Part shown: piece after piece, positions 24,347 to 32,489 of the stretch | Position numbering within the stretch: position 1 is the stretch's first letter | How the letters are laid out: the number at the start of each line of letters is the position of its first letter | DNA from: an uncultured Roseovarius sp. | GTDB lineage: Bacteria; Pseudomonadota; Alphaproteobacteria; Rhodobacterales; Rhodobacteraceae | Length of the DNA: 64,000 bases | Direction: 5' to 3' | Assembly (NCBI GenBank): GCA_947496175.1 | Contig: CANMBU010000002.1 | Span: forward strand, 1,054,001 to 1,118,000 | Notes under the pieces: model-generated | What the model was told of the DNA's origin: nothing | Database searches by the model: none | Seen by the model: the letters and a program-made list of their open reading frames with translations, nothing else | Made by a program: the position numbers and the translations under genes

Positions 24347-25632
24347 GATCTCTCCGAAAGGCTGATGGCCGTGCCCGCGCCGCCGCCATCGCCGGAGCGG
24401 ATGGCATGGGCGGTGACGGCGGTGCCGTGCTGCAAGCTTTGTTGACGCTTCATGCGGCGCGCCCAGGCGGGTGGTCCGTCATTGGCGGGCGTGGGCATGG
24501 ATGATGGTGAATTGCTGAACTTGCCGCCGGTGGCCTCGAACGCGGCGCGTGAACCCGAGCGATAGCTGTCGCCAACGGCGCGCTTGAGGGGGCTGACAGC
24601 TGTATTGACTCCGGCCTGACCGACCGCCGCCATGCCGCTCGCGACTTTGCCAGCGGTGGACGTGCTGGAAGCCGCGCCGATCTTGAAGGCGGTCGAGGCG
24701 CCGCCGGCGACGGCGGACCCGCCGCGCAGGGCCGCTCCGCCTGCGGCCCCGGCGATCTTTGCGCCTGCGAGACCACCTGCGACCACGCCTCCGGCCGCGA
24801 GACCGGCTCCGACCGCCGCGCCCGCGCCAAGCTGAGGTCCACCCGAGACGATGCCGTTGGCGATGCCGGGGCCGAAAATACCGAGCGCGAGGATAGAAAG
24901 GGCCGCCAAAACCACGGCCATCGCATCCTCGATTGTCGGCTCGCCGGTGAACCCTGCGGTGAACTCACCGAAGATGGTCGAACCGATGCCGACGATAACG
25001 GCGAGCACGAGCACTTTGACACCCGAGGAGATCACGAGTCCGAGTACGCGTTCGGCCATGAAGGCGGTTTTGTTGAAGAGCCCGAAAGGCACGAGGATGA
25101 AGCCCGCGAGCGTCGCCAGCTTGAACTCGATCAGGGTGACGAAGAGCTGGATCGCGAGGATGAAGAAGGAGAGCAGGACGACGATCCAGGCGAAGAGCAG
25201 GATCGAGATCTGGATGAAGTTCTCGAAGAAGGAAACGAAGCCCATCAGGTCTGCGATGGATTCTAGGATCGGTTGCCCGGCTTCGAGCCCGACGGCAGCG
25301 ATGCGTCCGGGCTGCAAGAGTTCGCCCGTGCCGATCGCGCCGCCCGTGGCGACGAGACCTAAACCGGCGAAACTCTCGAAGACGATCCGGGCGAGCGTGT
25401 TCCAGTTGCTGATGATGTAGGCGAAGATGCCGACGAAGAGCGTCTTCTTGACGAGTCGTCCGATGATGTCGTCATCCGCGCCCCAGGCCCAGAAGAGCGC
25501 TGCCAGAGTGACGTCGATGACGATTAGCGTGGTCGCGAGGAAGGCGACATCGCCGCCGAGCAGCCCGAACCCGCTGTCGATATAGGTCGTGAAGACCTCC
25601 AGGAACCGATCAATGACGCCGACATCGCCCAT
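24343..25632 (-). CDS. trbL: TrbL/VirB6 polytopic membrane protein
   Basis: This 429-aa protein has about six membrane helices in its first 270 residues, then a long Gly/Ala-rich tail (AGAAVGAGLAAGGVVAGG and similar) and a charged C-terminus. This is typical of TrbL in conjugative elements. It forms the inner-membrane core of the DNA transfer channel. It overlaps trbF by 4 nt and lies 3 bp after the trbK-like gene. Confidence 0.93.
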   Translation of the reverse strand: MGDVGVIDRFLEVFTTYIDSGFGLLGGDVAFLATTLIVIDVTLAALFWAWGADDDIIGRLVKKTLFVGIFAYIISNWNTLARIVFESFAGLGLVATGGAIGTGELLQPGRIAAVGLEAGQPILESIADLMGFVSFFENFIQISILLFAWIVVLLSFFILAIQLFVTLIEFKLATLAGFILVPFGLFNKTAFMAERVLGLVISSGVKVLVLAVIVGIGSTIFGEFTAGFTGEPTIEDAMAVVLAALSILALGIFGPGIANGIVSGGPQLGAGAAVGAGLAAGGVVAGGLAGAKIAGAAGGAALRGGSAVAGGASTAFKIGAASSTSTAGKVASGMAAVGQAGVNTAVSPLKRAVGDSYRSGSRAAFEATGGKFSNSPSSMPTPANDGPPAWARRMKRQQSLQHGTAVTAHAIRSGDGGGAGTAISLSERS

Positions 25633-25635
25633 GGC

Positions 25636-25914
25636 TCACTCCGTGTCCTGATTGCTTGATGTGAGGCCAAAGAAGCGCCGCCGGTTCTCCTCCCAGGCCG
25701 CCTGGCAGGTCGTATCGGTCTCGAGCTCCTCCGGGGTCAGGGTCCGGCAGCGCTGCAGCGTGGCCCGCAGCGGATCCTCCGAGATCTCGGCGGCTGGGCG
25801 TTCTGGACGCTCAGCTTCAAGGGCAGTCTGGAACTCGATCGCCACCATGAGCGCGGCTCCCGCGCCCATGGCGATGGCGATGCCTTTCAACGTGGTTTCG
25901 GCGGTCAGCTTCAT
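25636..25914 (-). CDS. trbK: TrbK-alt-like entry exclusion or accessory protein
   Basis: This 92-aa protein has an N-terminal hydrophobic segment (residues about 8-27) and a short Cys-containing tail with RCRTLTPEELETD and CQAAWEENRRRFFG. That pattern fits the alternative TrbK family between trbJ and trbL. In related systems TrbK blocks re-entry of the element, but for this family the role is inferred. Confidence 0.75.
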   Translation of the reverse strand: MKLTAETTLKGIAIAMGAGAALMVAIEFQTALEAERPERPAAEISEDPLRATLQRCRTLTPEELETDTTCQAAWEENRRRFFGLTSSNQDTE

Positions 25915-25920
25915 CGCTGC

Positions 25921-26700
25921 TTACCGGAACATCCGCACGGTCGTCGGCTCATAGCCGGAGCCGTAGTTGAGAAAGCGGGTGAGGTTCTCGCGCGCTTGCG
26001 CTTCGGCCGTCGCCACCCGCGCGGCTTCCAGCGATTGCGCGCGGTTCTGTGCGGCGATCGCTGCGGTCAGATCGGAGATCTGCTGACTCTGGAGCGCGAG
26101 GAGCTGGTTGCCGGCTTGGGTCGCCTGCAAGGCACCCGTCGCGGCCTGGCTGCGGCCTACGAGCGCCTGCATCTCGGCGCGCGCGGTCTCGATATTGCCG
26201 ACGACGCCAGCCTGGACCTTCAGCGCATCCTCGAAACCGGCGACCGAGGTCCGCCAGCGGTCTTGTGCGCCCGCGATCATCTCGTCGAAATCACCCCGCG
26301 CGGCGGCCGCGCCATAGTCCTGGGTGAAGGCTTCATCGATCGTCGCCACGTCATGGGCGATGCGTTGCGCTTCTCCCAAGAGCTGCTGGGTCTGTTGCAC
26401 CGAAGATTGTAGGCGCGAGAGTGACGAATACGGCAGGCTCGCGAGATTGCGCGCTTGATTGACCAGCATCTGCGCCTCGTTCTGGAGCTGGGCGATCTGG
26501 TTGTTGATCTGCTCCAGCGTCCGCGCGGCGGTCAGGAGGTTTTCGGCATGGTTGGTTGGGTCGTAGACGATCCCGCCGAACCCCCCGCCGAAGAATGCGT
26601 GAGCGGGTGGCACTGTCGCCGGGATCAGCGCGATCGCGCTCGAAAGCAGCAGGGCTGCGGCAGCGCGCCCGGCGAATTCACGTGTCCTCGTTCTGAACAT
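25921..26700 (-). CDS. trbJ: TrbJ/VirB5 family protein
   Basis: This 259-aa protein starts with a signal peptide (cleavage near AHA, about residue 35). The mature protein is mostly helical with many Gln and Ala (QINNQIAQLQNEAQMLVNQ). TrbJ/VirB5 proteins are periplasmic or pilus-tip components. The gene overlaps the 3' end of trbE by 23 nt and lies 6 bp before the trbK-like gene. Confidence 0.9.
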   Translation of the reverse strand: MFRTRTREFAGRAAAALLLSSAIALIPATVPPAHAFFGGGFGGIVYDPTNHAENLLTAARTLEQINNQIAQLQNEAQMLVNQARNLASLPYSSLSRLQSSVQQTQQLLGEAQRIAHDVATIDEAFTQDYGAAAARGDFDEMIAGAQDRWRTSVAGFEDALKVQAGVVGNIETARAEMQALVGRSQAATGALQATQAGNQLLALQSQQISDLTAAIAAQNRAQSLEAARVATAEAQARENLTRFLNYGSGYEPTTVRMFR

Positions 26701-29173
26701 TATCAGTCTCCTTGTGGTCGTTGGCTTCTGGGGTTGCAGATGGGGTGGCCTCGATCATGGTGTCAGAAGGACCGAGCAATTCGGTGGCCCATCCGAGATC
26801 TCGCCGGGCGAGCCACGCGGCGGCGAAGCCGTCACGGCCATGCTCTTCGAGGATCGCGTCGATGGCGGCGTGATCGGATTTTGACGAGGCGGCGGTGAAG
26901 GCGAGTACGACCTCGCCGAGGCCGAGGGCGAAGAGCCGGTTGCCGCGGCGCGACTGGCAGTAATAATCCCGCTTGGGCGTCGCCTTCGCGATGATCTCGA
27001 TCTGCCGGTCGTTCAGCCCGAAGCTGCGATAAGTCGCGGCGATCTGTGGTTCGAAGGCGCGCTCGTTGGGCAGGAAGATGCGTGTGGGGCAGCTCTCGAC
27101 GATGGCGGGCGCGATATCGGAGCCGTCTATATCGGCAAGCGACTGGGTGGCGAAGACAACGCTGGCGTTCTTCTTGCGGAGGGTCTTCAGCCATTCGCGC
27201 AGCTGCGAGCCGAAGGTCGCGTCGTCCAATGCGAGCCAGCCCTCGTCGACGATGATAAGGCTCGGCCGCCCGTCGAGGCGGGCTTCTATGCGGTGGAAGA
27301 GATAGGCGAGGACGGCGGGTGCGGCGGCGGAGCCGATCAGGCCCTCCGTCTCGAATGCCTGGAAGTCAGCAGCGCCAAGCACTTCGCTTTCCGCATCCAG
27401 CAAGCGACCGAAAGGACCGCCGAGGCAAAACGGCGCGAGAGCACGCTTGAGATCGTTTGATTGGAGCAGGACCGAGAGTCCGGTCAGCGTGCGCTCCTCG
27501 ACAGGAGCGGAGGCGAGCGAGGTGAGCGCCGACCAGAGATGGTCGCGCGCCACCGGGTCAATTGTCACCCCTTCACGAGCGAGCAATCCGGCCAGCCAGT
27601 CCTGTGCCCAGCTACGTTCGGCGGGATCGTCGATCCGCGCGAGCGGCTGCAACTGGACAGCGCCTTCCTCGTCGGACAGGGCGAGGCCGAGATCTTCCCA
27701 GTCTCCGCCGCAAGCCAGGGTCGCGCAGCGGATCGACCCCCCGAAATCGAAAGCGAAGATCTGCGCGTCTGCATAGCGCCGGAACTGCAGCGCCATCAGC
27801 GCCAACAACACCGACTTGCCCGCACCGGTCGGGCCGACCACGAGCGTGTGGCCGACATCGCCGACATGGGTCGAGAAGCGGAACGGCGTCGCGCCCTGAG
27901 TCTCGGCATAGAAAAGCGGCGGTCCGTCCAGATGATCGTTCCGCTGTGGCCCGGCCCAGACAGCCGAGATCGGAATCATATGCGCGAGATTGAGCGTCGA
28001 GATTGGCGGTTGCCGGACGTTTGCGTAGAGATGGCCGGGTAGCGAGCCGAGCCACGCCTCGATCGCATTCAGGGTCTCCGGGATGCAGGTGAAGTCGCGG
28101 CCTTGCACCACCTTCTCGGCGGTCTTGATCTTCGCGTCCGCCGCGCGCTCGTCCTCGTCCCAGACGGTGATCGTTGCGGTGACATAGACCGCACCAACGA
28201 TGTCCGAGCCAAGCTCCTGCAGCGCCTCGTCTGCATCGAGCGCCTTGTTGTCGGCGTCCGAATCCAAGAGCGTCGAGGCCTCGTTGGTCATCACCTCTTT
28301 GAGGATCGCGGCGACCGATTTGCGCTTGGCAAACCATTGGCGGCGAATGCGGGTGAAGAGCTTTGTTGCGTCTGTCTTGTCGAGGCAGATGGCACGGGTG
28401 GCCCAGCGATACTCGAAGGCTTGGGCGTTGAGCTCATCCAGTAGACCGGGCCAGGTCGAAGTCGGGAAGCCGACGATGCAGAGCGTGCGCAGATAGGCAT
28501 TGCCCAGGCGCGGTGCGAGACCACCGACCAACGGCTCGTCGGCGAGATAGGCATCGAGATGCATCGGCGTCTCGGGCACGCGCACGGTTTGCCGCCGCGT
28601 CGAGATCGTTGAATGCAGATAGCCCAGCGTCTCCTCGTCGGTGAGCCAAGCGGCTTCCGGCATGAATCCTTCGAAGAGGTCGAGCAGCCGATCGCTGCGG
28701 GACCGAAACGCGGCGAGATGCTCGCGCGGGTTTGCACCCTTGCTCGGTGCATCCTCGAACAGCCATCCGCTCGCACGGCTTGTGTCGTCTGCAGGCGGCA
28801 TCCAAGTCAGGGTTAGGAAATAGCGGCTCTCATAGTGGGATGACGCTTCCTCGAACTGCGCACGTCGCTCGGCATCGACCAATGCGGAGATTGGGTCGGG
28901 AAACTGCGACAGCGGATAGTCACGCGCCGGGATGCGCTGCGCCTCGACGAACACCGCCCAGCCCGAGCCCAACCGACGTAAGGCGCTGTTGAGGCGCGCG
29001 GCGGTTGCGACCAGTTCAGCGGGCGTTGCGGAATCGAGATCGGGACCGCGGAACCGCGCCGTCCGTTGGAAACTGCCATCCTTGTTGAGGATCACGCCTT
29101 CGCCGATCAGCGCGGCCCAAGGCAGGAAATCCGACAGCAGCGCGGCTTTGGAACGGTATTCGGCGAGGCGCAT
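26678..29173 (-). CDS. trbE: TrbE/VirB4 conjugation ATPase
   Basis: This 831-aa protein is the main ATPase of the mating channel. Its Walker A is GPTGAGKS at about residue 447 and its Walker B LIIVDEGWL at about 637. The start is the second of two ATGs (29176, 29173) directly after GAGGAG; the longer frame from 29359 overlaps trbD and is not supported. The N-terminal CagE/TrbE_VirB domain is intact. It overlaps trbJ by 23 nt. Confidence 0.93.
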   Translation of the reverse strand: MRLAEYRSKAALLSDFLPWAALIGEGVILNKDGSFQRTARFRGPDLDSATPAELVATAARLNSALRRLGSGWAVFVEAQRIPARDYPLSQFPDPISALVDAERRAQFEEASSHYESRYFLTLTWMPPADDTSRASGWLFEDAPSKGANPREHLAAFRSRSDRLLDLFEGFMPEAAWLTDEETLGYLHSTISTRRQTVRVPETPMHLDAYLADEPLVGGLAPRLGNAYLRTLCIVGFPTSTWPGLLDELNAQAFEYRWATRAICLDKTDATKLFTRIRRQWFAKRKSVAAILKEVMTNEASTLLDSDADNKALDADEALQELGSDIVGAVYVTATITVWDEDERAADAKIKTAEKVVQGRDFTCIPETLNAIEAWLGSLPGHLYANVRQPPISTLNLAHMIPISAVWAGPQRNDHLDGPPLFYAETQGATPFRFSTHVGDVGHTLVVGPTGAGKSVLLALMALQFRRYADAQIFAFDFGGSIRCATLACGGDWEDLGLALSDEEGAVQLQPLARIDDPAERSWAQDWLAGLLAREGVTIDPVARDHLWSALTSLASAPVEERTLTGLSVLLQSNDLKRALAPFCLGGPFGRLLDAESEVLGAADFQAFETEGLIGSAAAPAVLAYLFHRIEARLDGRPSLIIVDEGWLALDDATFGSQLREWLKTLRKKNASVVFATQSLADIDGSDIAPAIVESCPTRIFLPNERAFEPQIAATYRSFGLNDRQIEIIAKATPKRDYYCQSRRGNRLFALGLGEVVLAFTAASSKSDHAAIDAILEEHGRDGFAAAWLARRDLGWATELLGPSDTMIEATPSATPEANDHKETDNVQNEDT

Positions 29174-29180
29174 CATCTCC

Positions 29181-29450
29181 TCACACCCCCATCCAGGTCG
29201 GATAGCGGAGGTGACGGCGCGCGACATCGGCGATCTGGGCGTCGCGTTTGGCGGCGTAGACCGCGAGCATGTGACCGATAGCCCAAAGAGCGAGCCCGAC
29301 GAGCCAGAGCCGCAAGCCGAGACCCACGGCGGCCGCAATTGTGCCGTTGGCGATCGCAATGGTGCGGGGTGCGCCGCCGAGCAGGATCGGCTCGGTCAGC
29401 GCGCGATGGACCGGAGCGGTGAAGCCGGGGATGTCGGTGGGATCGCTCAT
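29181..29450 (-). CDS. trbD: TrbD/VirB3-like membrane protein
   Basis: This 89-aa protein has two close membrane helices (about residues 28-62) with the VirB3 start FTAPVHRALTEPILLGG. It associates with the TrbE ATPase at the inner membrane. It overlaps trbC by 4 nt and precedes trbE by 4-7 nt, in the canonical order. Confidence 0.92.
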   Translation of the reverse strand: MSDPTDIPGFTAPVHRALTEPILLGGAPRTIAIANGTIAAAVGLGLRLWLVGLALWAIGHMLAVYAAKRDAQIADVARRHLRYPTWMGV

Positions 29451-29782
29451 ACGAGTACGCCGCCACCGAAGGAGAAAAACGAGAGGAAGAAGCTGGACGC
29501 GGCGAACGCAATCGACAGGCCGAAGACGATCTGCACTAGTCGACGCGCGCCACCCGATGTGTCGCCGAAAGCGAGTGTCAGACCGGTGATGATGATAATC
29601 ATCACCGCGACGATCTTGGCGACCGGTCCTTCAATGGATTCCAGGACTGCTTGCAGCGGCGCTTCCCAAGGCATGCCGGAGCCAGCTGCTTCGGCCTGAC
29701 CGGCGGCGAGCAGGAAGGCGATCGCTGCGGCGCTGACGTAAATGGGCCAGCGTGGATAAAGGAGATTGAGTCGGCTGGTCAT
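29447..29782 (-). CDS. trbC: TrbC/VirB2 pilin-like protein
   Basis: This 111-aa protein has a long N-terminal signal region, then two transmembrane helices, typical of pilin precursors of the TrbC/VirB2 family. The mature pilin would start near AEAAGSGMPWEAPL. It overlaps trbB and trbD by 4 nt on each side. The TraF-like peptidase at 37260 is a candidate for maturing it. Confidence 0.91.
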   Translation of the reverse strand: MTSRLNLLYPRWPIYVSAAAIAFLLAAGQAEAAGSGMPWEAPLQAVLESIEGPVAKIVAVMIIIITGLTLAFGDTSGGARRLVQIVFGLSIAFAASSFFLSFFSFGGGVLV

Positions 29783-30762
29783 TGGGCATTTCCTTTCGCG
29801 GGGGTGAGAATGGGTTCGAGCGCGTAGTCGCCGTCGGCTGTGAGGCCGGTGACGCGCGCGAGTTCAGCAAGGCGGCGGTCTGCACCGCGCCCCTTTAGGA
29901 TCGCAAGCACGTCGATCGTGTCGGCTATCAGCGCCCGCGGAACGGTGACGACGGCCTCCTGAATGAGCTGTTCGAGACGGCGCAGTGCGCCGATGGCCGA
30001 TCCCGCATGGATGGTACCGATGCCGCCTGGGTGCCCGGTGCCCCAGGCTTTGAGGAGATCGAGCGCTTCGGGACCGCGCACCTCGCCAATCGGGATGCGG
30101 TCCGGGCGTAGACGAAGCGACGAGCGCACGAGATCGGAAAGGGTCGCAATACCTTCTTTGGTGCGCAGCGCGACCAGATTGGGTGTCAAGCATTGCAGCT
30201 CGCGCGTGTCCTCGATGAGGACGACTCGGTCGGTTGTTTTGGCGACCTCAGCGAGCAGCGCATTGGTGAGCGTCGTCTTGCCGGTCGAGGTGCCGCCAGC
30301 GACAAGGATGTTGGCGCGGCTTACAACGGCATCTCGCAAGGCGACGGAAGCATCCCGACACATGATCCCAGCGCGCACATAATCGTCGAGAGTGAAAACC
30401 GCGACGGCTGGCTTGCGTATCGCAAAAGTCGGAGCCGAGACTACCGGCGGTAGGAGCCCTTCGAAGCGCTCGCCCGTTCCGGGGAGTTCGGCCGAAACCC
30501 GCGGCGCGTTGGCATGGACTTCGGCACCGACATGGTGGGCAACAAGGCGGACGATGCGTTCGCCATCTTCTGGCGAAAGACTGGTCCCTGTATCGCAGAG
30601 GCCATCGCCGAGCCGGTCGACCCAGAGCCGACCGCACGGATTGAGCATCACCTCGACGACAGCGTCTTCATCGAGCCAGGCCGCGATATCGTTGCCAAGT
30701 GCCGTCCGGAGCATGCGGGAACCGCGCTCGATCGCTGCTGATTTGAGAGTGTGGACGGTCAT
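29779..30762 (-). CDS. trbB: TrbB/VirB11 secretion ATPase
   Basis: This 327-aa ATPase has Walker A GGTSTGKT (about residue 155), an Asp-box segment ([10 protein letters not shown]) and [21 protein letters not shown], the VirB11 arginine/His motif. It forms a hexameric ring that powers pilus and DNA transfer. It is the first gene of the trb operon, with a promoter expected in the 117-bp gap before it. Confidence 0.94.
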   Translation of the reverse strand: MTVHTLKSAAIERGSRMLRTALGNDIAAWLDEDAVVEVMLNPCGRLWVDRLGDGLCDTGTSLSPEDGERIVRLVAHHVGAEVHANAPRVSAELPGTGERFEGLLPPVVSAPTFAIRKPAVAVFTLDDYVRAGIMCRDASVALRDAVVSRANILVAGGTSTGKTTLTNALLAEVAKTTDRVVLIEDTRELQCLTPNLVALRTKEGIATLSDLVRSSLRLRPDRIPIGEVRGPEALDLLKAWGTGHPGGIGTIHAGSAIGALRRLEQLIQEAVVTVPRALIADTIDVLAILKGRGADRRLAELARVTGLTADGDYALEPILTPAKGNAQ

Positions 30763-30879
30763 TCGCGGCCCCGCATCTGGTTACGGGGTCGATCATGAAG
30801 ACCGGAATTAGGTCATGAGCAACAACGGATTGGGCGTAGTAGTAGGCTAGCGTGGAGCGGCAGGCTGGCTTCGGATCAC

Positions 30880-32028
30880 TCAGTACTTCTCGTGCGTCGG
30901 ATCTTCGTTGGGGAAGGCCTCCACATAGCCGAAGTCGACTTCGAAGCGCTTCTTCGCGACCTCAACTTCGTGAAACACGGGACCGTCCTCAAGAGAACGG
31001 TCGGCCGTGATGGTAAGTTCGAATGGAAGCGTTCGTTCGACGTAGGTCTCCTCCGATCCGAGACTGACATCGTCCCTGTCGATGCTATCGGTGACGTAGA
31101 AGCTGAACTGTGCCTCGAAGCCGACAAGGGCGTCGACCCTTGCCGTAAAAGTCACGGTTTCGCCGTCGACGGCGATAATAGTGGGCGGGCCGATCTTATC
31201 CGGCAGCACGTATTGGAGCGCAGCGCTCAAAGGCTCGGCCTCGAACAGGATGTCGGCATGTCCGTCGATGTCGAAATCGAGATCATCCAATCGATACTCG
31301 AAGGCCCGAGAGATATCCTCGATGAAATCGCCGCCCTCGCTCTGGCGCCACCGTTCGACGATGGCGTCGGCGACGTGCTGATCCGCGGCGTTGAAGAGGG
31401 CCAGGGCATCTTCGAGGCGCGGCACGCAAATCAAGTGATCCGATTGCGAAGCGAAGTCTAGCCAGCCATTGTCCGGCGAAACGCAGATCAGTTTGCGGCC
31501 TTCCTCGTCAGCGAACGCCTCCAGTCGCAACAGGGCGAATGCATCGGGGAACTCGCTCTTTCTCTTGTCGGCGGCGCCGAAGGGTGGCTTTTCTGCGAAG
31601 TAGCGTTGGAAGACCTTTTGGATCCCATCAGGTATCTCACCGGCAGCTATCTCGTCGCCGTTCACGTGCTGCCGGAACCCTTCGAATTCGGCTTCGGAGA
31701 ATGCCGTTGCGTCGGCATCGATCATGAGATCTGCCGCCTCGCCATTTGGAGCTTCTCTCCGCCAGCGCTTGTTGTGTGCCCTTAGCGCCTTCTTAAGGGC
31801 TCGCTGAGTTTCGATGGCGTCGTCCCGCAAGTGCGCCTTCATTTCTTCGGCGATGATATCGACGAAAACGACCCGGACATCGCGTTGATGGAATTGATCG
31901 AGCCGCTGCAGAACCGAATTCTGAAATGTCTTCTGCTTGCCGTCAAACACGGCAGTATCGATGGAGATCGCGAACACTTCATCGTTGGTGATAAGGCTCT
32001 TGATGTCTTCGTCGGAGAGTCGAGGCAT
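30880..32028 (-). CDS. PIN-like DUF4935 protein inserted in the transfer module
   Basis: This 382-aa protein has an N-terminal PIN-like nuclease domain (about residues 15-200). Putative metal-binding acids are Asp24 in AISIDTAVFD, the acids in VFVDIIAEEMKAHL, and the Asp in FPDAFALL, followed by LICVSPDNGW. The C-terminal half is unique and acidic. PIN domains cut RNA. DUF4935 genes are sometimes found as cargo. It interrupts the usual trbB-copG-traG order with no partner antitoxin visible, so defence, exclusion or regulation are possible roles. Confidence 0.72.
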   Translation of the reverse strand: MPRLSDEDIKSLITNDEVFAISIDTAVFDGKQKTFQNSVLQRLDQFHQRDVRVVFVDIIAEEMKAHLRDDAIETQRALKKALRAHNKRWRREAPNGEAADLMIDADATAFSEAEFEGFRQHVNGDEIAAGEIPDGIQKVFQRYFAEKPPFGAADKRKSEFPDAFALLRLEAFADEEGRKLICVSPDNGWLDFASQSDHLICVPRLEDALALFNAADQHVADAIVERWRQSEGGDFIEDISRAFEYRLDDLDFDIDGHADILFEAEPLSAALQYVLPDKIGPPTIIAVDGETVTFTARVDALVGFEAQFSFYVTDSIDRDDVSLGSEETYVERTLPFELTITADRSLEDGPVFHEVEVAKKRFEVDFGYVEAFPNEDPTHEKY

Positions 32029-32071
32029 GGCAGGACCATAGATGGTTTCGCCTAGTGGGACATCAACTTAA

Positions 32072-32479
32072 TCAAGTGACTACGTCTTCCGATACTTCCT
32101 TCGCCAAAGTCCGGCCCTTCGCCAACCTCCGCCCCAGCGTCTCTACGAAACCGCCATACCGATCCTTGCCTGAAGCCTGCGCCGCCTCTCGCATGTCCTC
32201 CGACATTGGCGGCGTAGTAGTTAGCCAGAACTTCACGAACAATGCGACGGCCTCGTTGCCGATGGAGACGTCGCGCTCCAGCCGCTCGACCGCGCGGGTC
32301 AACCGATCCAGACGGCGGACGATCGCGGCTTCGCGCTGATCGGCACCATCCGGCGATAGAAACGCCGCGAGCGCCGCCTCCACGATCTGCGACTTCGAGA
32401 CCTTCCGCCGCGCCGCCAACGCGTCGAGATCCGCGCTGAGCGACGGGTCGAAATACACGTTGAGGCGATCTTTTCTCAT
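32072..32479 (-). CDS. CopG/ribbon-helix-helix regulator of the traG operon
   Basis: This 135-aa protein starts at 32479 with MRKDRLNVYFDPSLSADLDA and VSKSQIVEAALAAFLSP, a ribbon-helix-helix DNA-binding domain in the first 45 residues, followed by a helical tail. Its stop is 43 bp before the DUF4935 start. A small RHH protein next to traG and the relaxase is typical and may bind near oriT. The frame is open to 32791, but the extension overlaps traG. Confidence 0.84.
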   Translation of the reverse strand: MRKDRLNVYFDPSLSADLDALAARRKVSKSQIVEAALAAFLSPDGADQREAAIVRRLDRLTRAVERLERDVSIGNEAVALFVKFWLTTTPPMSEDMREAAQASGKDRYGGFVETLGRRLAKGRTLAKEVSEDVVT

Positions 32480-32489
32480 TCCGGGCGCC

